Part shown: in pieces, positions 1-5,557 of the stretch | Numbering within the stretch: position 1 is the first letter of the stretch | Layout of the letters: each line of letters starts with the position of its first letter | Notes under the pieces: generated by a model | What the model was told of the DNA's origin: nothing | What the model saw: the letters and a program-made list of their open reading frames with translations, nothing else | Databases searched by the model: none | Assembly (NCBI GenBank): GCA_946610835.1 | Contig: CAMOCU010000034.1 | Coordinates: forward strand, 1-8,168 | Length of the DNA stretch: 8,168 bases | Direction: 5' to 3' | Origin: an uncultured Clostridia bacterium | GTDB lineage: Bacteria > Bacillota > Clostridia > Oscillospirales > Acutalibacteraceae | Position numbers and translations under genes: made by a program

Positions 1-576
1 AGCATCACGCTCGGCGGCAAAGCGCTGTCCGAACTGTCGGAAAAAAGTCTGATGCAAACCGTGACCTACATCGGCTTCGGTAGTGTGTTTTTCAAAGGCA
101 CGGTGCGTGAAAATCTGCTGCTTGCCGACCGTACCGCGTCGGACGAGCGGCTGTGGAAAGCGCTGGATGACTGCCGTCTTGCCGATTTTTTCCGCACACA
201 GGCGGGGCTGGATACGGCGCTGGCGGAAAACGCCGCAAACCTGTCCGGCGGTCAGCGGCAGCGTCTTGCGCTTGCGCGGGCGATGCTGCACGATACGCCG
301 ATCCTGATCTTTGACGAGGCCACAAGCAACATCGACGTGGAAAGCGAGGAAGCGATCCTTGCGCAGATCCGCACGCTTGCCAAAGAAAAAACCGTTCTCT
401 TCATATCGCACCGCCTGGCAAACGTGGCGGATGCGGACTGCATCTGGTGCATGAAGGACGGCGTTGCTGCCGAATCCGGCACGCATGAAAAGCTGCTGCA
501 ATCCGGCGGCGAATACGCGCGCCTGTGGCGCACGCAGCAGGCGCTCGAACAGTTCGGAAAGGAGGCTACAGCATGA
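1..576 (+). CDS. ABC exporter half-transporter, ATPase domain (5'-truncated by window edge)
   Basis: C-terminal 191 residues of an ABC half-transporter; the reading frame is open from base 1, so the membrane domain and Walker A lie outside the window. Visible in order: the Q-loop region (bases 61-99), a canonical signature LSGGQ (bases 241-255), Walker B ILIFDE with catalytic Glu (bases 301-318), D-loop SNID and the switch His in ISHRL (bases 409-411). The Q-loop is odd: aligned to the next gene (YMTQETHLFKDT), this protein reads YIGFGSVFFKGT, so Phe (bases 76-78) replaces the conserved Gln. The stop codon overlaps the start of the second ABC gene as ATGA, so the two are almost certainly translated together and form a heterodimer at the cytoplasmic membrane. 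Its partner is CydC-like, so this would be the CydD-like half. The substrate cannot be read from the sequence. Bacterial exporter ATPase is certain; the subfamily is inferred from the partner. Confidence 0.93.
   Translation, partial: SITLGGKALSELSEKSLMQTVTYIGFGSVFFKGTVRENLLLADRTASDERLWKALDDCRLADFFRTQAGLDTALAENAANLSGGQRQRLALARAMLHDTPILIFDEATSNIDVESEEAILAQIRTLAKEKTVLFISHRLANVADADCIWCMKDGVAAESGTHEKLLQSGGEYARLWRTQQALEQFGKEATA
558..565 (+). promoter_or_regulatory. Strong ribosome binding site of the second ABC gene
   Basis: AAAGGAGG lies inside the end of the upstream gene, 7 nt before the ATG at 573. It decides the start: an in-frame ATG at 525 would overlap the upstream gene by about 50 nt and has no comparable site. 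Confidence 0.85.
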
Positions 577-2216
577 AAAAGCAAAGCAAACTGCGTGTTC
601 TTTTGCGCATGATCCGGCTTGTAAAACCCTTGACCGGCTTTATGGCGCTGGCAGTGCTGATGGGTACGCTCGGCTTTTTGTGCGCGCAGTTCATTCCGAT
701 CCTCGGCGGCTTTGCGGTTCTGCACGGCCTGCATTTTGACCTGCCGCTGTCTGTTCGAGCGGTCTGGGTGCTGCTGCCCGTGCTCGCGCTCGTACGCGCC
801 GTACTGCGCTACACCGAGCAGCGGACAAATCACTATATTGCGTTCACGCTCTTGGCGATTATCCGGGATAAAGTATTTCGCGCGCTGCGTGTGCTTTGCC
901 CCGCCAAACTCGAAGGGCGCGACAAGGGCGATCTCATTTCCCTCATCACGTCCGATGTGGAGCTGCTGGAAGTGTTTTATGCGCACACGATTTCGCCCAT
1001 CTGCATTGCCTTCTGTACGCAGACGGTGATGTGCCTGTTTATCGGTTCTTTTCATTGGAGCATGGGGCTGCTCGCGCTGGCGGCGTATCTTTGCGTCGGT
1101 GCGGCGCTGCCGCTGCTCATTTCCAAACGCAGCGGCAATCTCGGCGATGTGCTGCGCGGACAGTCGGGCGCGCTGGCGGCCTATATGCTCGAAAATATCC
1201 GTGGTCTGGACGAAACGATCCAATTTGACGCAGGCGAAGAACGTCTGCACACGCTCACGGAAAAGACCGTCGAACTGTCCGCCCGGCAGGGCAAGCTCAA
1301 CAAGCTGACCGGGACAAATCTTGCGCTGGCGAATACGATGATCCTGTTGTTTGATCTGGCGATGGCGGCGCTGGGCATGCTGCTGTATGCGCGCGGCACA
1401 GTCGGTTTCGACGGCCTGCTGATCCCGCTGCTCGCGCTCATGTCGTCTTTCGGCCCCGTAACGGCGCTGGCGAACCTCGGCACAACGCTGCAATCAACCG
1501 TCGCCTCCGGCGCGCGCGTGCTTGCCGTGATCGACGAGCAGCCCGAAACGCGCGATGTGACCGGACAGTCTCCGGTGGCCTTTGACGGCGCGGCGTGCGA
1601 AAACGTCACGTTCGGATACGCGCACGAGCCGATTCTTGAGAACTTCTCTGCCTCTTTCCCGAAGAACCGCATTGTCGGCGTCGTCGGCAAAAGCGGCTGC
1701 GGAAAATCGACCATGCTCAAACTGCTGATGCGCTTCTGGCAGACGGACGGCGGCAGGGTGAGCGTCAGCGGCCGGGACGTGAACAAGATCAACACGGCCG
1801 ATCTGCGTGTGATCGAAAGCTACATGACGCAGGAAACGCACCTGTTCAAGGACACAATCGCCGGCAATATCCGTATCGGTAAGCTGGACGCGACGCAGGA
1901 AGAAATCGAGCAGGCCTGCAAAAAGGCGGCGGTGCATGACTTTATCCTGACGCTGCCGCAGGGCTACGACACCGAAGTCGGCGAGCTGGGCGAAACACTT
2001 TCCGGCGGCGAGCGCCAGCGGCTGGGGCTTGCGCGTGCATTTCTGCACGATGCGCCGCTGATGCTGCTGGACGAAGCGACAAGTAATCTGGACAGCCTGA
2101 ACGAGGCGGTCATCCTCAAGTCGCTCAAAGAGGAAGCGAAGGACAAGACGGTCGTGCTCGTTTCCCACCGCAAATCCACCGTCCGCATCGCCGATGATGT
2201 GATCGCCTTTTCCTGA
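573..2216 (+). CDS. ABC transporter ATP-binding/permease protein, CydC-like
   Basis: Complete 547-residue half-transporter: an N-terminal membrane domain (hydrophobic segments roughly at 20-45, 57-77, 130-185 and 245-300) fused to an ATPase domain (about 345-547). ATPase motifs are all intact: Walker A GKSGCGKST (372-380), Q-loop Gln420, signature LSGGERQ (476-482), Walker B Asp500/Glu501, D-loop SNLD and switch His532. In the membrane domain, LRYTEQRTNHYIAF (from about residue 78) and SDVELLEVFYAHTISP (from 127) match the pattern of CydC (ARYxERLVSHDATF and ADVDTLDxLYLRVISP in E. coli, from memory). CydDC exports cysteine/glutathione and is needed for cytochrome bd assembly, but clostridial relatives are often only called amino acid/thiol ABC exporters, and no oxidase gene is visible here. 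It overlaps the upstream ABC half by 4 nt, so the two should pair. No clear terminator follows. Function as an exporter half is certain; the substrate is not. Confidence 0.92.
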   Translation: MKKQSKLRVLLRMIRLVKPLTGFMALAVLMGTLGFLCAQFIPILGGFAVLHGLHFDLPLSVRAVWVLLPVLALVRAVLRYTEQRTNHYIAFTLLAIIRDKVFRALRVLCPAKLEGRDKGDLISLITSDVELLEVFYAHTISPICIAFCTQTVMCLFIGSFHWSMGLLALAAYLCVGAALPLLISKRSGNLGDVLRGQSGALAAYMLENIRGLDETIQFDAGEERLHTLTEKTVELSARQGKLNKLTGTNLALANTMILLFDLAMAALGMLLYARGTVGFDGLLIPLLALMSSFGPVTALANLGTTLQSTVASGARVLAVIDEQPETRDVTGQSPVAFDGAACENVTFGYAHEPILENFSASFPKNRIVGVVGKSGCGKSTMLKLLMRFWQTDGGRVSVSGRDVNKINTADLRVIESYMTQETHLFKDTIAGNIRIGKLDATQEEIEQACKKAAVHDFILTLPQGYDTEVGELGETLSGGERQRLGLARAFLHDAPLMLLDEATSNLDSLNEAVILKSLKEEAKDKTVVLVSHRKSTVRIADDVIAFS

Positions 2217-2263
2217 GAAGCGAGAAAATCAGAAAAAATTTATTGCGAATCGACATAGTTCAA

Positions 2264-2292
2264 TTGACAAATTGCGCAGAGTTTGCTATACT
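2264..2292 (+). promoter_or_regulatory. Sigma-A promoter of the DUF2975-HTH operon
   Basis: Perfect -35 TTGACA (2264-2269), 17-nt spacer, -10 TATACT (2287-2292) with an extended -10 TG at 2284-2285. Transcription would begin near 2299, about 30 nt before the ATG at 2329. The -35 is framed by a short inverted repeat, CAATT (2261-2265) and AATTG (2270-2274), and the spacer contains TTGCGCA. Either could be an operator; neither is proven. The rest of the 2217-2328 gap holds AT-rich sequence with no convincing terminator for the ABC genes. Confidence 0.82.
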
Positions 2293-2328
2293 ACATCGTG
2301 GTATTTTGATCTGCGGGGAGAGAGTGTT

Positions 2329-2829
2329 ATGACGAACAAAACGGCTTCGCGGCTGCTGCTGGCGGTACTGATTGGCATCGGCATTTTCGGCCTGGCGTTT
2401 TTCCTGTGGTTTGTGCCGCAGATGGGGCGTTCGGTGCTGGATCTGCTGCTTTGGGACGAGGCGCACCAGTCGCGGTACGACACCATCCTGCACGCATGGC
2501 TCGCGTTCGCGTGGGCGGCGGCGATCCCCTGTTACGCGGCGCTCGCGCTGGGCATGCGCGTGGCCGTCCGAATGGGCCGCGGCGAAGCGTTCAGCGTAAC
2601 CACGGCGCGCTGCATTCATCACTTTGCGTGGTGCGCAATGGCGGACACGATTCTTGTTTTTGCGGTCAATATTGCGTTTCTTGCCATGGATTTCAGCCAT
2701 CCTGCCATTTTTGTGGCGTACGGGCTGGTCGTGCTGATGGGCGTCGGGATTTACATTCTGTTCCGTATCCTCGCAAATTACGTCTATCAGGCGGCGAAGC
2801 TGCGGGAGGAACAGGAGCTGACGATATGA
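2329..2829 (+). CDS. DUF2975 family membrane protein
   Basis: 166-residue protein with four predicted membrane helices (about 8-30, 54-78, 98-120 and 125-151) and a charged cytoplasmic C-terminus (KLREEQEL). The segment GEAFSVTTARCIHHFAW between helices 2 and 3 fits the conserved centre of the DUF2975 family, whose best-known member is B. subtilis YoaS; the biochemical role of the family is unknown. The start at 2329 is chosen because GGGGAG (2315-2320) lies 8 nt upstream and the promoter -10 (2287-2292) rules out earlier in-frame starts. The gene overlaps the HTH regulator downstream by ATGA. DUF2975 proteins are regularly encoded beside such small HTH proteins, so the pair probably acts as a membrane sensor or modulator with its regulator. 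That role is inference; the family call is fairly firm. Confidence 0.82.
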   Translation: MTNKTASRLLLAVLIGIGIFGLAFFLWFVPQMGRSVLDLLLWDEAHQSRYDTILHAWLAFAWAAAIPCYAALALGMRVAVRMGRGEAFSVTTARCIHHFAWCAMADTILVFAVNIAFLAMDFSHPAIFVAYGLVVLMGVGIYILFRILANYVYQAAKLREEQELTI

Positions 2830-3047
2830 TCGTTGTCAATCTGGATGTTATGCTGGCCAAGCGCAAGATGAGCGTTACAGAGCTTTCGCGCCGGGTCGGG
2901 ATCACGATGGCGAACATTTCCGTGCTCAAAAACGGGCACGCCCGCGCGCTTCGGGTAGAGACGCTCGACAAGATCTGCAGCGTGCTGCATTGTCAGCCGG
3001 GAGATCTGTTGGAATACCGCAGCGAGGACAATCCGGAAAGTATTTAA
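2826..3047 (+). CDS. Small XRE/Cro-type HTH regulator (YozG-like)
   Basis: 73-residue DNA-binding protein made of little more than one Cro/C1-type helix-turn-helix (HTH_26-like). The scanning and recognition helices span about residues 16-36 (SVTELSRRVGITMANISVLK), followed by the typical RVETLDKICSVLHCQPGDLLEY end seen in YozG-type regulators. The start ATG overlaps the DUF2975 stop as ATGA, with AGGAG at 2813-2817 placed 8 nt upstream, so the two are translationally coupled. Proteins of this type usually repress their own operon. Candidate operators nearby are the inverted repeat around the -35 at 2261-2274 and the 18-bp palindrome just after this gene at 3056-3073. It may also control the secreted enzyme downstream. 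Family assignment is strong; the targets are inferred. Confidence 0.9.
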   Translation: MIVVNLDVMLAKRKMSVTELSRRVGITMANISVLKNGHARALRVETLDKICSVLHCQPGDLLEYRSEDNPESI

Positions 3048-3081
3048 GGCAGCGCCGCACACCGCGGTGTGCGCAGCCGCC
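3048..3081. repeat. Perfect 18-bp palindrome within a longer imperfect hairpin
   Basis: CGCACACCGCGGTGTGCG (3056-3073) is exactly self-complementary. Outer arms continue the symmetry with gaps: GGC (3048-3050) pairs with GCC (3079-3081) and GC (3052-3053) with GC (3076-3077). As RNA it would form a stable stem with a CGCG loop. There is no T-run after it, so it is a poor intrinsic terminator. It sits between the HTH gene and the start of the secreted enzyme. It could be an operator for a dimeric regulator, or a hairpin that reduces read-through or stabilises one part of the transcript. Confidence 0.75.
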
Positions 3082-3105
3082 TGAAAAAGAAAGGGATAAA
3101 GAACT

Positions 3106-4191
3106 ATGAAACGATGGATTTGCATGATGCTTTGCGTGCTGTTGCTTGTGCCGACAACGGTCTGTGCGCACGCACAGGACGGCGGAAAAACCGGCACGCT
3201 GCGTATGGTCGCATACAATGTTTCCGGAATTCCGTTTGTCGGCGATTTTCAGGGTACGGTTTTTACTTTGACCAATGACCGTGCCAAACGGATCGGCCGT
3301 CTGCTGAACAGTACCGATGTGGACTTCATCGGCACAGAGGAAGATTTCAACAGCCACAAGTATCTTGCCGCAGAAATGACCAACTACCCGTACCGCTCCA
3401 ACACAAGCGGCGGTCTTGCGCAGGGACAGGGACTGAACGTTTTCTCTCCTCATCCGCTGTACAATATGTACCGCGAAAGCTGGGAGAAGGAATTCGGCTA
3501 TCTGTCCGGTTCCATGGACGCGATTTCCAACAAGGGCTTCATCTACACGCTGATGGAGCTGGAAAAGGGTGTGTACATTCATGTGATCAACGTGCACATG
3601 GACGCCGGTTACGATGTGCTGTCCATCCGCGCGCGCAGGGATAATTTCCGCCAGCTGACGGAATTCATTCAGACGAACCTGAACGACGGCCGTGCGCTGA
3701 TCGTGCAGGGTGACTTCAATTTCAAATTCAAGCGGCATCTTCAGGATGATATTTACAACAATCTGCTGGTTCCCACGGGTCTGCGCGACGTGTGGGCAGA
3801 GGTGTACAACGGCGGCAGCTATGACGCCGACGCGCCGGATTTCGATCCCACGGATCCCGGCGACACGCTGGACCGCATTCTTTACCGCAGCGGCGAGGAT
3901 CTTACGCTCGAACCTGTATCCAAAACGGTTCCTCCGCTGACCGGTGAAAAGGGCGAACGGTATACGGATCACGATCCCATGCTCACCGAGTTCAAATACA
4001 CGTCGACCGGAAAGACGCTGCCCGCGCCGGAAAAGCTGGAAGAACCGCAGCCGCAGGACGACAAGCAGCTCGCGCTGCGCGAGATCGGCTGGGTTTTCCT
4101 GCGCCTGCTTCAGGTGATGGTCGGTATGGTTGAGCTGCCGTATCTGATCGTGCAGGGATTTGATCTGTTGATCAACGGTAAAATGGCATAA
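3106..4191 (+). CDS. Secreted endonuclease/exonuclease/phosphatase-family protein, neutral-sphingomyelinase-like
   Basis: 361-residue exported metal-dependent phosphodiesterase. Residues 1-23 form a signal peptide (KR, hydrophobic core, likely cleavage after AHA). Active-site motifs of the DNase I-like fold are in order: Asn38 (YNVSGIP), metal-binding Glu78/Glu79 after DVDFIG, His164 (INVHMDAG), Asp203/Asn205 (QGDFN), Asp256 (LDRIL) and Asp288-His289 (TDHDP, Thr in place of the usual Ser). SNKGF at 141-145 followed by IYTLMEL and HVINVH closely resembles the SNKGF-VYT-HVIGTH block of Bacillus-type neutral sphingomyelinases, so a phospholipid head-group substrate is plausible; a nuclease or other phosphodiesterase remains possible. 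The last 40 residues (about 322-361), beyond the catalytic fold, are rich in hydrophobic and aromatic residues and could bind membrane. The start has GAAAGGGA 9 nt upstream. No separate promoter is visible, so it is probably read from the DUF2975-HTH promoter through the palindrome. Confidence 0.85.
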   Translation: MKRWICMMLCVLLLVPTTVCAHAQDGGKTGTLRMVAYNVSGIPFVGDFQGTVFTLTNDRAKRIGRLLNSTDVDFIGTEEDFNSHKYLAAEMTNYPYRSNTSGGLAQGQGLNVFSPHPLYNMYRESWEKEFGYLSGSMDAISNKGFIYTLMELEKGVYIHVINVHMDAGYDVLSIRARRDNFRQLTEFIQTNLNDGRALIVQGDFNFKFKRHLQDDIYNNLLVPTGLRDVWAEVYNGGSYDADAPDFDPTDPGDTLDRILYRSGEDLTLEPVSKTVPPLTGEKGERYTDHDPMLTEFKYTSTGKTLPAPEKLEEPQPQDDKQLALREIGWVFLRLLQVMVGMVELPYLIVQGFDLLINGKMA

Positions 4192-4220
4192 GGCAGAGCA
4201 AAACAGGATGAAATGTGCGT

Positions 4221-4250
4221 CCCGGAGGAAGCGGCTTCCTCCGGGATTTT
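4221..4250 (+). terminator. Intrinsic terminator of the secreted-enzyme operon
   Basis: An 11-bp perfect stem, CCCGGAGGAAG (4221-4231) with CTTCCTCCGGG (4235-4245), closed by a 3-nt CGG loop and followed by ATTTTGCGTTCT. The T-run is short and only on the plus side, so it serves the gene ending at 4191. Confidence 0.85.
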
Positions 4251-4259
4251 GCGTTCTAT

Positions 4260-4298
4260 ACAAACACCCCCGGCGGCCGTTTCGGTACGCCGGGGGTG
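4260..4298 (-). terminator. Intrinsic terminator of the flippase-metallophosphoesterase operon
   Basis: An 11-bp perfect stem, CACCCCCGGCG (4265-4275) with CGCCGGGGGTG (4288-4298), with a 12-nt loop that can pair further (CCG/CGG). Read on the minus strand it is followed by TTTGTATAG, and it lies 16 nt past the stop of the metallophosphoesterase gene. Confidence 0.82.
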
Positions 4299-4314
4299 CG
4301 ATTTCCGGAATTTG

Positions 4315-5553
4315 TTATTCAGCGCTTTCTTTGGTGCGGAATGCGCCTTTCATGGCCGGGCCGCGGTTGTGAAAGAATCCTTCGGGATAAATTTCCAACA
4401 CGTAATCGGTGGCCGGGTCAAGATCCTCGAGCGTGCAGGACACGACGGCGGGCATGTCGGAAAAATAGTATTCCGACCACACGCCGACCTGCTTGGCGAT
4501 CAGACCGCTGCCTGCGTTGCGCGCGACAATAAAGTATCCGTCGACGTAATCCTCGCCGCGGGCGGGAACGGCCTGCGGGAAAGATACGGTCGCGGTCGTG
4601 TCGGTCGCGCTGACCGTTGCGGCGGCGTCCGGCGCGAAAGCGGGTTTGCCTACGCCGGCGATCCGCTTGGCAGGGGTGTACAGGAAGGAATCCGGATTCC
4701 ACGGCTCGTCGATCTTCCACACCTGCGGGAAGAACTGCTCGGTCAGCACGTCGTACGGATACACGCGCACACGGCCTTGTGCGTCAGCCTCGACGAGCAG
4801 CATCTGTGCCGCCTGCTCTTTTTTGGGCGGAAGGGTATTGCAGAACTTGTCGAATTCATCCATCTCAAAATAGCTCAGCGTGCCGCTGCCCAGCGAAGTA
4901 AAATGATCCTGATGGATTGAACGCGGATCGTTGATCGGCGCATGCGAATGGCCGGAAAAGTCGATGACCTGCGGATAATTCATCAGATCGGCGATCAGCG
5001 GATCATCGCCCCAGTTGATGCTGCCGTACACCGTGCCGCTCAGATGCGGGTGCTGGAAAAAGAAGATGGGCTTTTTCGGGTCTGCCTTGGCGGCATTTTT
5101 CAGCTCCGCGCGCGCAAAGGTCAGCTGCGGCTCGTCGAACTGGCAGCCGCGTGTGGTCGTTACACCGATGAAATGGAATCCGTTGATGATTTCGTGAAAA
5201 TTCAGCGGTGTGCCGAAGATTTCCGCAAAGCGGGCGCGTGCGTTTTCCTCGCCGTCGCTGAAATATTCGTGGCTGGCCATGGTCAGACGAAAGACCGTGC
5301 CGTCCTTGAGATTGTCGTCCATGATTTTCCGCACGGCGCGCATCTGGATTTCCGTGCCGGATGTGGCGAAGTCGCCGTTGATGATCAGTGCGTCCAGCTT
5401 TTTGTACGTTTCGCTCTTTTCGGATTCGGCATAAGCCAGCTGGATCGCCCGCGCAAAACGCGCGCGTTCGACACAGTCCGGATCGTCGTTGATGTGGATG
5501 TCGCTGACGTTCATAAAACGCAGCACGGGTTTGAATTCGGGATCAAAAGCCAT
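4315..5553 (-). CDS. Metallophosphoesterase with C-terminal fibronectin-III-like domain
   Basis: 412-residue calcineurin-like phosphoesterase without a signal peptide, so probably cytoplasmic. Metal-site motifs: Asp18-x-His20 (SDIHI), Asp61 (NGDFA), His95-Glu96, His168 (FFFQHPH) and His202-x-His204 (GHSHAP). The third motif, normally GNH[DE], reads Ala93-Ser-His-Glu here, so the conserved Asn that binds a metal is Ser; activity or metal preference may be altered. Residues about 304-409 look like a beta-sandwich of fibronectin-III/DUF4073 type (ATVSFPQA, YFIVARNA, LEDLDPATDYVLEIYP, FRT near the end), common behind clostridial enzymes of this class. AAAGGA lies 9 nt before the ATG, inside the end of the flippase gene, and only 4 nt separate the two genes, so they are co-transcribed. 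Substrate is unknown; nucleotides, phospholipid or polyprenyl head groups are all possible. Confidence 0.88.
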   Translation of the reverse strand: MAFDPEFKPVLRFMNVSDIHINDDPDCVERARFARAIQLAYAESEKSETYKKLDALIINGDFATSGTEIQMRAVRKIMDDNLKDGTVFRLTMASHEYFSDGEENARARFAEIFGTPLNFHEIINGFHFIGVTTTRGCQFDEPQLTFARAELKNAAKADPKKPIFFFQHPHLSGTVYGSINWGDDPLIADLMNYPQVIDFSGHSHAPINDPRSIHQDHFTSLGSGTLSYFEMDEFDKFCNTLPPKKEQAAQMLLVEADAQGRVRVYPYDVLTEQFFPQVWKIDEPWNPDSFLYTPAKRIAGVGKPAFAPDAAATVSATDTTATVSFPQAVPARGEDYVDGYFIVARNAGSGLIAKQVGVWSEYYFSDMPAVVSCTLEDLDPATDYVLEIYPEGFFHNRGPAMKGAFRTKESAE

Positions 5554-5557
5554 AATG

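Noticed and set aside
525..572. Upstream ATG at 525 as start of the CydC-like gene
   Set aside because: The extra 16 residues overlap the previous gene, lack a ribosome site, and AAAGGAGG is correctly placed for the ATG at 573.
252..1493. Long minus-strand open frame (413 codons) across the ABC genes
   Set aside because: It is antisense to two clear ABC ATPase/permease frames; its Arg/Gln/His-rich translation has no domain or ribosome site and is a by-product of GC-rich codon use.
3048..3081. Palindrome after the HTH gene as an intrinsic terminator
   Set aside because: No T-run follows (TGAAAAAG), and no promoter is visible for the next gene, so read-through is more likely.
2926..4263. Minus-strand open frame (445 codons) opposite the secreted enzyme
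   Set aside because: It runs through both the plus-strand gene with full active-site motifs and the terminator hairpin; no recognisable domain.
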